In this document: piece by piece, positions 1-7,909 of the stretch
How the letters are laid out: every line of letters begins with the position of its first letter
Position numbering within the stretch: the stretch's first letter is position 1
Source of the DNA: Candidatus Sigynarchaeota archaeon
Lineage (GTDB): Archaea; Asgardarchaeota; Lokiarchaeia; Sigyniarchaeales; Sigyniarchaeaceae
DNA length: 64,000 bases
Direction: 5' to 3'
Assembly: GCA_030587525.1 (NCBI GenBank)
Contig: JAUQYW010000652.1
Location: forward strand, 17,019 to 81,018
Notes under the pieces: model-generated
Database searches by the model: none
What the model saw: only the letters and a program-made list of their open reading frames with translations
What the model was told of the DNA's origin: nothing
Position numbers and translations under genes: made by a program

Positions 1-1050
1 GCAGGCCCGTGGCACGCGCCGGCGATCTTGTTTGATAAATATCCCCTGGGCCAGGACAAGGAAGCCCGCGTAATTTGCCTCCGGATCTTCCCCCGGAAGC
101 CCACGAAGGACTACGTGGTCATCTGGCAGTTCGGATTGCGCGACATTTCCATCCGGGCGCTTATCCGGCCAGCCCTCGACGTGCCGCTCACGCATGACGA
201 GATCCGTACCGCTCCAGTCATGGTACGCAACCAGGAGGAAGGCGGCGGTGGGTTCGCGCGCGACAACAAGGGCTACATCTCCACGTGGCAGATCCCGTCG
301 ATCAACGACCCGACCGGCCTGCAGCGCTTGTACGAGTTCGACTTGGATGACCCCTTGAACACCGGCAAGTGGCACCCGCTGCCGGGATCGTGGGGATGGA
401 ATGCAACGAGCGACCCATGGCAAGACGGCGGGGAAACCGCGGACGCGTGGTCGCTCAGCCTGGACCCGGCGACCGACCAGCTCTACTGCACCGCGGTTGT
501 GTGGAGCGCCACGAACCAGAAAAACTCGGTTATCACCCGATCGGTGCCTTGGACGGAGAAAGAGCGAGCGGAGTTTCGATTCGGTGCCCCCAAGGTCAAG
601 GGCTTCCAGCACGTCGCGCCGGCAATCGAATATGCACTGGGGCCGTCTGCAACGCTTGACATCGAGATTCGGAGTGTCCGGCCGGAGGATCCGCTGTACA
701 TGCTCGTGGGAAACTCCGATATGACGCTCGGCAACATGGCCGGCGTGGAAATCTCGCCAGCGTGCACTCGGTTTATATCGATCACGAGCAAGAACACGAT
801 CCGCCCGGCACTCGGCACGACGCGGTTGGCGATCGACAGTTCCCGGTTCGTGCATGTCCGCTTGACGAAGGAAAAAAATAGCATCAAGGCATGGGTCGGT
901 GGCCATTTCATCGGCACCCGGTGGATCTCGCCCTGGATACGTGGTGGCTCGTTGCACGCCGAACTGCGGTTCAAGTTACTCGCCCGGGATGGCGCGGAAT
1001 ATCGCGTGCGGAACTTGCGACTCACGGACGGGCACGAGATGAAGCCCTAA
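1..1050 (+). CDS. Partial beta-rich protein of unknown function, 5' end cut by the window edge
   Basis: The reading frame is open from base 1, so the gene very likely begins upstream; the first start-like codon inside the window is a TTG at 28. About 349 codons are visible, ending in TAA at 1050. The translation is rich in Trp, Asp and short beta-type segments, with no membrane helix and few hydrophobic stretches. The last 90 residues (around VHVRLTKEKNSIKAWVGG and VRNLRLTDG) look like a jelly-roll, concanavalin A-like or LamG-like sheet, as found in carbohydrate-active proteins. I do not recognise a family and see no catalytic motif. The next gene, on the same strand, starts 50 bases downstream. 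A carbohydrate-binding or secreted hydrolase domain is only a guess, and the missing N-terminus would decide whether it is exported. Confidence 0.6.
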   Translation, partial: AGPWHAPAILFDKYPLGQDKEARVICLRIFPRKPTKDYVVIWQFGLRDISIRALIRPALDVPLTHDEIRTAPVMVRNQEEGGGGFARDNKGYISTWQIPSINDPTGLQRLYEFDLDDPLNTGKWHPLPGSWGWNATSDPWQDGGETADAWSLSLDPATDQLYCTAVVWSATNQKNSVITRSVPWTEKERAEFRFGAPKVKGFQHVAPAIEYALGPSATLDIEIRSVRPEDPLYMLVGNSDMTLGNMAGVEISPACTRFISITSKNTIRPALGTTRLAIDSSRFVHVRLTKEKNSIKAWVGGHFIGTRWISPWIRGGSLHAELRFKLLARDGAEYRVRNLRLTDGHEMKP

Positions 1051-1100
1051 TAATACCGCGGGAGAATAGTCCTTAGGAGTAGGAATCGCAATAAAACGCC

Positions 1101-3641
1101 GTGACGCCATCCGTGAGTGAAAAGAACGACGTGCTCGAGCTTGCCGATGGACCCATCGTTCAAGCCTTCCCGAAAGATGCGATGTATGCCTTCCTTGCCG
1201 GCGCCGGCATTTCCATGGCCCCGCCATCGAGCCTACCCTCGGCAAGGGACATGTGCAAGATACTGCTTGGATTTTGCGCGCCAGCCCGCGAAATCGAGGA
1301 ACTGCTCAAACTCCCCGGACTCCGGTACGAGCAGCTCGTGGAGGAGGTCCAGAACCAGATCGACAAGAACATCAAGTTCATGGATTACCTGGACATCGCA
1401 CCGCGACCGAACCAGATCCACCACGTGCTCGCCGGCGCGGCGCTGGCAGGGCATCCAGTGCTCACGACGAATTTCGACTCCCTGATCGAGGAAGCATCCC
1501 GGGAAATGGCCGCCAGTAAGCAAGATCCTGTCCAGCTGGTCATCACGAGAGCGGATTTCAAGGCCGCCAATATGGCTCCCGGCAAGCCAGCTCGCGTGGT
1601 CTGCAAGCTCCACGGATCGATGAAAAACGCTTTCACGAACGAGGACACGCGGGCGTCGCTGGTCACGACCATGGCTGCACTCGGCAAGGACCGCGCACGT
1701 GGCGAGACCTTCTCCATCGAACCCTTCAAGAAGCCGGCTGTGATCGCGGCCATCTCTGAACGCGTGCTCGTGGTGCTCGGATATTCCGGGCGTGATGATT
1801 TCGACATCGTCCCACTCTTGCGTGAATTCAGCGGCATGAAAGGCGTGGTCTGGATCGAGCATGACGAGTCCGCCGGGGAACCGCGAATGTTCCGCATTCG
1901 CCCCAGCGACAGCGAACCCGCGCTCGGGACCAGCCCGCACATCCGCCTCCTCACCGCCCTGGCAAGGCGAGGCATCCCCGTCTCGCTGGTAAAGGGAAAA
2001 ACGATCGGTGTCGCGCAGCAGATCGGGCCGTGGCTCGGCATCCCGGCCATTGCGGCCGCGCCGGTGGCGGGCTCGCTCCGCCCGTCATTCACGACGTGGG
2101 TTGCCCCGTTGTTCAAGGACGTGACCGCGCAGCAGAAGGAGAAGCTTGCAAGCTCCCTGTTTTTTTCCCACGGGCAGCCGCAAGCAGCGTTGAGGTGCGC
2201 GAGAAATGGCTTGGAGGCCGCGACAGCCGCTGAAAATGAACTGGACAAGACTTGGTTCTTGAATGATCAAGGTATCATTTTGGACAGCACGGGAGACTTG
2301 CCCGGGGCATTGCAGTGCTTCGAGCAGGCCTTGGCCATCGACGAGCGAACAAGCGACACGGGCGGGCAAGCCACGCGGCTAGGCAATATCGGTAGCTCGC
2401 TCCAGCGGAAGGGGGATCTCGATGGCGCGCTCCAGCGGTTCAGGCACGTGCTTTCCATCGCAGAAACGGCAGCAAGTGAACGCGTCGATGCTCAGCGAAC
2501 CAAAGCATCAATGCTTAACAATATTGGAATGATTCTTTATGCACGCGGTGAAACCGAGGAATCATTAAAGGCTTTCGAACAGGCCCTTGCCATCGATGAA
2601 AAACTGGGAGACCTTCCCAAAAAAGCAAGTCGATTGATAAACCTCGGGTACGTGATCAAGGATCGCGGGGACGTCAATCGTGCCTTGCAATATTTCGGGC
2701 AAGCCCTTGCCATCGACGACCAGCTCGACGACCAGCTAAGCAAGGCAACGGCGCTGAACAATATCGGGTTGATCCACCACATTACTGGTGACCTGAATCG
2801 GGCGATGCAGTGTTTCGTGCAAGCATTGCAGATATACGATAAATGGGGGGAACTCTCGAAAAAGGCAGTAGCGCTGGGTAATATAGGATCGATCTTGAAG
2901 ACAGCCGGCGAATACGGGAAGGCTATGCAAGCGCACCAGCAGGCACTTGCCATCGACACGCAGTTGGAGGACCCGCCTGCCATAGCAACCGATCTCAACA
3001 ACATCGGTCTGATTTCCCTGGGCGCGGGGCAGCTGGACGACGCGAAGCAGTATTTCAAGAAGGCCTTGGTCATCGACGAGCAGCTCGGGAACTTGCAAGG
3101 ACAAGCCACCAAGCTCAGCAATCTCGGGTCAGTCCTCTTCCACCAGAATGACGTGGATGGGGCGCTTGCGTGTTTCAAGCGGGTATTTGCTATTGACGAA
3201 AAAATCGGGGACTTGCTTGGAAAAATATCCGATCTAAATCACATCGGTTCAATACTCAAGAAGCAAGGCGACGATGACGGTGCGATGCAATACCACAAGG
3301 ACGCTCTCGCGCTCGCTGATAAAATTGGAGACCTTGGTGAGAAGGCAACGAGCTTGAACAACATCGCATCGCTGCTCCAGGACAAGGGAAATTTTGATGA
3401 TGCACTCAAACTTTACGAGGAAGCCTTGGCGATCGATGAAAAACGCGGCGATGTTGAAAACAAAGCAGTCCGGCTCAACAACATTGCAAACCTGCTCGAA
3501 CAGCAGGGAAAGCTCCAGGAAGCATTGGAGCGGTACCAGCAGGCCTTGACTCTTTGCGAATCCGCCGGCCTGGGCCGCGTGGCATCGGCCATACGGAAAA
3601 ACCTCAATGCCGTGAAAATGCGCATCCAACTCGGGTTATGA
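1101..3641 (+). CDS. SIR2-like domain protein with C-terminal TPR array
   Basis: Residues about 25-290 form a SIR2-like Rossmann domain: FLAGAGIS (nucleotide-binding loop), VLTTNFD, CKLHGS and VLGYSGRDDFD follow in the usual order. Residues about 340-840 hold some eleven tetratricopeptide units with a very regular 40-residue period (consensus A..LNNIG....GD...AL..F.QALAID). SIR2-like domains without deacetylase signatures often act as NAD hydrolases in prokaryotic defence; TPR arrays usually sense or bind a partner. The role here is inferred. The start is a GTG at 1101 with only a distant purine-rich GGAG upstream. A paralogue with the same architecture lies at 19407-21638, so the two flank the CHAT/GTPase module. 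A poly-T tract follows the stop. Deacetylase activity is unlikely because the classical sirtuin zinc site is not visible. Confidence 0.85.
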   Translation: MTPSVSEKNDVLELADGPIVQAFPKDAMYAFLAGAGISMAPPSSLPSARDMCKILLGFCAPAREIEELLKLPGLRYEQLVEEVQNQIDKNIKFMDYLDIAPRPNQIHHVLAGAALAGHPVLTTNFDSLIEEASREMAASKQDPVQLVITRADFKAANMAPGKPARVVCKLHGSMKNAFTNEDTRASLVTTMAALGKDRARGETFSIEPFKKPAVIAAISERVLVVLGYSGRDDFDIVPLLREFSGMKGVVWIEHDESAGEPRMFRIRPSDSEPALGTSPHIRLLTALARRGIPVSLVKGKTIGVAQQIGPWLGIPAIAAAPVAGSLRPSFTTWVAPLFKDVTAQQKEKLASSLFFSHGQPQAALRCARNGLEAATAAENELDKTWFLNDQGIILDSTGDLPGALQCFEQALAIDERTSDTGGQATRLGNIGSSLQRKGDLDGALQRFRHVLSIAETAASERVDAQRTKASMLNNIGMILYARGETEESLKAFEQALAIDEKLGDLPKKASRLINLGYVIKDRGDVNRALQYFGQALAIDDQLDDQLSKATALNNIGLIHHITGDLNRAMQCFVQALQIYDKWGELSKKAVALGNIGSILKTAGEYGKAMQAHQQALAIDTQLEDPPAIATDLNNIGLISLGAGQLDDAKQYFKKALVIDEQLGNLQGQATKLSNLGSVLFHQNDVDGALACFKRVFAIDEKIGDLLGKISDLNHIGSILKKQGDDDGAMQYHKDALALADKIGDLGEKATSLNNIASLLQDKGNFDDALKLYEEALAIDEKRGDVENKAVRLNNIANLLEQQGKLQEALERYQQALTLCESAGLGRVASAIRKNLNAVKMRIQLGL

Positions 3642-3644
3642 GCA

Positions 3645-3651
3645 TTTTTTT
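3645..3651 (+). terminator. Poly-T terminator-like tract after the SIR2-TPR gene
   Basis: A run of seven T directly follows the TGA/TAG region of the upstream gene and overlaps the start of the convergent methyltransferase tail. Archaeal termination commonly uses such T-runs without a hairpin. No strong stem is visible. Confidence 0.4.
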
Positions 3652-4467
3652 CTAGTTGGACTTCCTCGCGCCGAGGATCATTGCAGGTAATGTCATCGTG
3701 AGCGCCGCTTTCTGCTGGTCTGCGGGCATCGCCGATAATTTCTGCGCCAGAACCCGCTTCTCTTCTGTATAAAACGCTATCTTGAGCTCCTCGGGGAAAA
3801 CGTTCAGTATCTGCAGCTTTCCGAGCTGCATGAACGCGAAGTACGCGTCGACGCTAGGAAATTGCTGCACGATGTCCCGCGTTTCGGCGGTAATGTCAGC
3901 GAAGCCTATTTTTTCCAGCATCTTCCGCGTCTTCAGCACGGGAGTCCAGTTTTCCGAGCCCGCGTTGACTCGCATGGCATACTCCCGAAATCTTGGTTGC
4001 TGGAATAGCTCCACCATACCTTCCCCGTCCATCTGGAAAGCCGTGCATTCTGGCATGTGCTGGAAGCCCGTCACGATCAAGAGCCCCCCCGGTTTCAAGG
4101 CATCATGCACTTTCTGGTAGAATCCCTTGTGATCCTTGAGGAAATTCAGCAGAAAATTGGAATAGACCGCGTCAAACTCGCTGGTGAATGTCATGTTCAT
4201 GGCGTCCATTTGCACGGGCGTGATGTTCGCCACTTTGCGATCGGCAGCAGTTTTTTTCAACAGGTCAAGCATGTTTTTCGAAAGATCAACGGCTGTCACC
4301 TTCCCGCGGGGATATTTTTCAGCGATCCTCGTGGCTAATCGCCCGTCACCGCAGCCCACGTCAAGAATCTTCCCGGCACTTTCAACCTTTAACTTTTCGA
4401 TAGTTTCGAGCCCTATCTGATATTGCATTTCCGAGTTGTCCCTGTAGATTTGTTCACTCGACGGCAT
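3652..4467 (-). CDS. Class I SAM-dependent methyltransferase
   Basis: A 271-residue Rossmann-fold methyltransferase. Motif I is ILDVGCGDGRLA (about residues 34-45), followed by an acidic post-I strand end (TAVDLS), a motif III-like PVQMDAMNM and a motif IV-like FDAVYSNFLLNFL, then KPGGLLIVTGF. This pattern matches the Methyltransf_11/25 group, which methylates small molecules, lipids or quinone-type substrates; the substrate cannot be read from the sequence. I place the start at the ATG at 4467 because GGGTGAG lies a few bases upstream; an in-frame start at 4512 would add 15 residues of poor quality. The gene converges on the SIR2-TPR gene with 10 bases between the stops, and its upstream neighbour (4631) is divergent. 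Confidence 0.85.
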   Translation of the reverse strand: MPSSEQIYRDNSEMQYQIGLETIEKLKVESAGKILDVGCGDGRLATRIAEKYPRGKVTAVDLSKNMLDLLKKTAADRKVANITPVQMDAMNMTFTSEFDAVYSNFLLNFLKDHKGFYQKVHDALKPGGLLIVTGFQHMPECTAFQMDGEGMVELFQQPRFREYAMRVNAGSENWTPVLKTRKMLEKIGFADITAETRDIVQQFPSVDAYFAFMQLGKLQILNVFPEELKIAFYTEEKRVLAQKLSAMPADQQKAALTMTLPAMILGARKSN

Positions 4468-4630
4468 TCTCTCACTCACCCGACCAAGGTTCCCATCACG
4501 AGCCTTGCACAAGTATCACGTGGACGGGCGGTGTATAAAAGCCTTGAGATCGCCCCACGAGCACGTCGCGCGCCTCACCCCGCGGAAACTGGAGAATCCC
4601 TAAAATAGGCTCGGGCCGGATCAATGCTAC

Positions 4631-5890
4631 ATGGTGAGAAAAACGCGGGCGACCACGCCACGCGGGCGGCAAATCCGCGACGCCGTCGCTGTTGCCTGCA
4701 TGATCACGGGCTTGGCATTCCCGGCATTGTATTTCACCTTCGGCAACGATCTCCCGCTGGTCCTCAACGCGTTTCGTGACCCCTTCATGCTCGACAACGG
4801 GACGAGGGTGAGCAATGTCCCGGAATGGGAGACACGGCGGGCCGAAATCAAGGAACTCTTGCTCGGGACGGAATATGGCCACATGCCCGGCCGGCCCGAT
4901 GCTATGAATGCAACGGCCGTGTCCATAATGGACCTGGGAAACGGGCGGACCCTACACGTCGTCACGCTCATAATCATCCCCAGCAACGCCACGCCGGCTG
5001 CGTCGTTCAGTTTCACCGCGACGATCTTTGTTCCGAACGGCACCGGGCCATTCCCGGCGGTTGTCAAGGTTGGCCTCGACAGCCAGGGGAGCCAGGCAGC
5101 TGTCAACCAGACTATAATGGATCACGGCTACTTGTTCGCGTGCTATAAGAACACGGAACTCGACCAGGACACGGAGGGTTACGACGAGGTCGGCCCCGCG
5201 CAGGCTGCCTATCCGGGTTACGACTGGGGGAGCGTCGCCGTCTGGGCGTGGGGTGCCATGCGCGTTGCGGATTACTTGCTCGGCGAGCCGTGGGTCAACA
5301 CGGGGTCAGCATTCAAGCCCGATGTCGATCCTAGAGTCGTGGTCGTGACGGGCCACTCGCGCCGCGGGAAGACCGCGCTGCTCGCGGCGGCCTTAGACGA
5401 GCGTTTCACCATGGCAGTCCCGAATGGCAGCGGAACTGGCGGGGCCAGCAGCTTTCTCGTCCAAGGGCCCGGCGCGGAGACATTGGCGTCCATTACCTCG
5501 CCTTACTTGTTCAAGTCGTGGTTCAAGGATGATTTTGGCCGGTTCGCGTGGAACGAGGCGCAGCTGCCGTTCGACCAGCACTTCCTCCGCGCGCTTGTCG
5601 CGCCGAGGGTGGTCATCTCCACCGATGCCCTGGGTGACATTTGGTCAAATCCCGCCGGGACCCAAGCCGTCCACGTGGCGTCGCAGCCCGTGTTCGATTT
5701 CTTGAACGCCTCGGCTTGCAACGGCATCCATTTCCGTGAAGGTGGCCACGATTTTACCGTGGAGGACTTCGCCGTGCTACTAGATTTCGCCGACACGATG
5801 CTGCGGGGCAAGAGCTGCATTGGGAACTTCTACATGCACCCGTTTACGTTTATCGCACCCGTGTATTATACGGTGCCGGGATCGAGATGA
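4631..5890 (+). CDS. Membrane-anchored or secreted CE15-like alpha/beta-hydrolase (glucuronoyl esterase-like)
   Basis: A 419-residue protein with one hydrophobic N-terminal segment (about residues 17-36, AVAVACMITGLAFPALYF) that looks like a signal anchor, so the enzyme probably faces outside. The body is an alpha/beta-hydrolase: the nucleophile elbow is TGHSRRGKTAL with Ser243, and the probable catalytic His is in EGGHDF (His373). The G-x-S-R-x-G-K elbow is typical of carbohydrate esterase family 15, whose members cleave the ester between lignin and glucuronoxylan. The N-terminal part (LLLGTEYGHMPGRP) also resembles that family. True substrate unknown; another acetyl or methyl esterase is possible. 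It lies with a membrane glycosidase-like protein (5992) on the same strand, which suggests extracellular polysaccharide processing. Confidence 0.72.
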   Translation: MVRKTRATTPRGRQIRDAVAVACMITGLAFPALYFTFGNDLPLVLNAFRDPFMLDNGTRVSNVPEWETRRAEIKELLLGTEYGHMPGRPDAMNATAVSIMDLGNGRTLHVVTLIIIPSNATPAASFSFTATIFVPNGTGPFPAVVKVGLDSQGSQAAVNQTIMDHGYLFACYKNTELDQDTEGYDEVGPAQAAYPGYDWGSVAVWAWGAMRVADYLLGEPWVNTGSAFKPDVDPRVVVVTGHSRRGKTALLAAALDERFTMAVPNGSGTGGASSFLVQGPGAETLASITSPYLFKSWFKDDFGRFAWNEAQLPFDQHFLRALVAPRVVISTDALGDIWSNPAGTQAVHVASQPVFDFLNASACNGIHFREGGHDFTVEDFAVLLDFADTMLRGKSCIGNFYMHPFTFIAPVYYTVPGSR

Positions 5891-5962
5891 ATTGTTGTCA
5901 ATATTATGAATCCCGGGCTTTCTATGGACGGCTCGCGCCTAATCCAGGCGACGACCATTACC

Positions 5963-5971
5963 TTTTTTAAA
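5963..5971 (+). promoter_or_regulatory. TATA-like box upstream of the 5992 gene
   Basis: TTTTTTAAA is centred about 25 bases upstream of the GTG at 5992, the spacing expected between an archaeal TATA box and a leaderless start site. No Shine-Dalgarno sequence precedes the GTG. Confidence 0.45.
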
Positions 5972-5991
5972 CCATCGCCGGAAATAAATGT

Positions 5992-7896
5992 GTGGCAAGA
6001 TACTTGAAGTGCAATTCGCTTTTTTGCGCCGTGCTCACCAGAAGCACACTTCTGGTCAATTTTTTCATAATGGGAATCTTGATCATACAACATATTTATT
6101 ATTTTATGAAAACCGGGGCGATTTTTTTCGATGTTCTCGGTTTCTTCTACATCTACATCGTGGTCGCGGTCTTGTGCATCCTCGGCGCGGTGTACTGGAC
6201 CCGCGTCGTGATTGCTTGCATCAACATTGCAATGATGGCATGCTTCGCCATGTTGTTCGGGCTCATCGCATTTGTTTTTTCCGGGCCGTTCGACGTGATG
6301 ATGCGGGTTGCTTGTTTTTTCGTCATTGGCCTAAACGTGGCATGCATCTCCACGTGGCTGCTTATGCACCGGCGAATCTCTTTCAGAACGATCGATCCCC
6401 CCGCGGGGCGGGATGCGAGGCGGAGGGCCATCGCATGGACCGCGATCATCGCGTCGATCGCGGGTCTGGGCATCCCCGCGTTCTCGGGGTTCTGGTTCTC
6501 GTACACGGTCATGGCGCCGGATGGTGCAACGACGCGAAGCAGCTTCTGGGGCTCTCCAACGCTAATCCTGTTGCAAGCCACGAGTCGCGTTGAGGTCGCG
6601 GACAATTACACGTTCACAATCTCGAACGACACGCTCGATGCCGATCCGCCGGGTTTTTCCAACAACACGATGGCTTACATTGATAAGGTCATTGCAGGGA
6701 ACGGGAGCGACCAGACGAACCATACCGATTACATGGCAGGTGCAAGATCCTATCCGAATGGAACGGTGTTCTTGCCTGCCCCGTTACCGTCCTTGTCAAA
6801 TGTCACGGTCACGTTCCATTACGTCTCGAACCACGACGTGCTCCAGGCACTGCAGGTCACCAACGCGACGCTCATCTTGAACGTTCACGGGGCGTTCACC
6901 GCCGACCCGGATCCGTTTCACTTCATCAACCAGACCTACTTGTTCCAGCTGCTCGACGCGTGGGAGATCGAGTTTTATCTCGATGTCAGCAACGGCATCG
7001 ATTACCCGCACGCGTTCAATTATGGGAGCACGATCCTTGTGTGCTACGAGACGTTAAACTGGGCTCGACAATGGAACCGCTTCTCCGGGATCAGCCTCGA
7101 TTTCGAGGCGGGTGAAGTTCCCATCCCGGGTGGCATACCGGGTGGCGTCGCGCTGCCACCCGGCTATCTCCTGCCGGATATCCCATTCCTGAACCTCGAC
7201 GAGCTGCACTGGTACTTCCTCAACGAGCAAAACGAGACATTATTCGCCGATGCGTGGAATGCCTACGAGGACATGTACGATTACGCAAGTGGCCTTGGCT
7301 ATAAATCGTATCTCGTCATTGGTGATGAAGTTTTGCACGAGTTCATTGATGATGATATGGATTGCCACCGGGAACCCGTGTGCCCGCGATCTCCAAACGC
7401 GGATGTCATTTACGGGACCATGTCGTATCACGAGAGCGATGTCGAGGGACGGTACAAGCTCTACCGGGATTGCATCGACCAGATTAACATGTTCGGGCTT
7501 CAAGGGAGATCCATCTTGACTGGCTGGATCTTGTCCGGATCGAACTATTACACGGATGATCAAGCTGGGTTGGAACGATACATCGATGATTGCTTGATCG
7601 CGCAGGCAGCAGGCATGGCCGAGCTGTTCCACGCGCCGTTGGCGGGCCTGCAATCGAAATGGGGGGACGATGCCATCATGGCCCTGGATCAGGCCTTGAA
7701 TGAAGCGCCAAAGGAGAGCTTCACGTTCCAAGCACCGGGATTCGTGTTCCACGATTACTTCTTCTTTGATTTTCTCGAAAACTTCAACCGGCCATTGATT
7801 GTCGCGGCCATCATGGCCTTCGCTGCATTGGTGATCCTGGTACCCGTCATGGCGCGCTTGGCACGAGCCCGGCGTTGCCGGAAACAAAAAGTGTGA
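5992..7896 (+). CDS. Multi-pass membrane protein with large outer domain, possibly glycosidase-like
   Basis: A protein of about 634 residues. The N-terminal 175 residues contain five or so hydrophobic helices (for example IYIVVAVLCILGAVYW, IAMMACFAMLFGLIAFVF and a helix near AWTAIIASIAGLGIPAF). Residues about 180-600 are hydrophilic, rich in N-x-S/T sequons (surface glycosylation style) and include ISLDFEAGE and repeated acidic/aromatic stretches reminiscent of TIM-barrel glycosidases. A final helix (VAAIMAFAALVILVPVMA) precedes a basic Arg/Lys tail, which should be cytoplasmic. I do not recognise the family. The GTG at 5992 fits a leaderless transcript from the TATA-like box; an ATG at 6070 is the main alternative and would leave the hairpin at 6037-6056 in a leader. 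The enzyme role is a guess from context beside the CE15-like gene. Confidence 0.65.
   Translation: MARYLKCNSLFCAVLTRSTLLVNFFIMGILIIQHIYYFMKTGAIFFDVLGFFYIYIVVAVLCILGAVYWTRVVIACINIAMMACFAMLFGLIAFVFSGPFDVMMRVACFFVIGLNVACISTWLLMHRRISFRTIDPPAGRDARRRAIAWTAIIASIAGLGIPAFSGFWFSYTVMAPDGATTRSSFWGSPTLILLQATSRVEVADNYTFTISNDTLDADPPGFSNNTMAYIDKVIAGNGSDQTNHTDYMAGARSYPNGTVFLPAPLPSLSNVTVTFHYVSNHDVLQALQVTNATLILNVHGAFTADPDPFHFINQTYLFQLLDAWEIEFYLDVSNGIDYPHAFNYGSTILVCYETLNWARQWNRFSGISLDFEAGEVPIPGGIPGGVALPPGYLLPDIPFLNLDELHWYFLNEQNETLFADAWNAYEDMYDYASGLGYKSYLVIGDEVLHEFIDDDMDCHREPVCPRSPNADVIYGTMSYHESDVEGRYKLYRDCIDQINMFGLQGRSILTGWILSGSNYYTDDQAGLERYIDDCLIAQAAGMAELFHAPLAGLQSKWGDDAIMALDQALNEAPKESFTFQAPGFVFHDYFFFDFLENFNRPLIVAAIMAFAALVILVPVMARLARARRCRKQKV
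6037..6056. repeat. Perfect 8-bp stem-loop near the 5' end of the 5992 gene
   Basis: ACCAGAAG, a four-base CACA loop, then CTTCTGGT. It falls inside the first codons if the GTG at 5992 is used, or in the leader just before the ATG at 6070 if that is used. Confidence 0.6.
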
Positions 7897-7909
7897 TATT
7901 CCGGAAACA

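Noticed and set aside
483-1025. A 180-codon minus-strand frame
   Set aside because: It is a shadow of the partial gene at 1-1050; composition is Ser/Arg-rich and atypical of real genes here.
2537-3178. A minus-strand frame of 213 codons across the TPR array
   Set aside because: It is antisense to a repetitive coding region; the Cys/Ser-rich pattern is the complement of the TPR repeat, not a protein.
1101-3641. Sirtuin protein deacetylase
   Set aside because: The GAG loop is followed by MAPPSS rather than the GIPDFR type, and no zinc-binding Cys pairs occur; a SIR2-like NAD-binding effector fits better.
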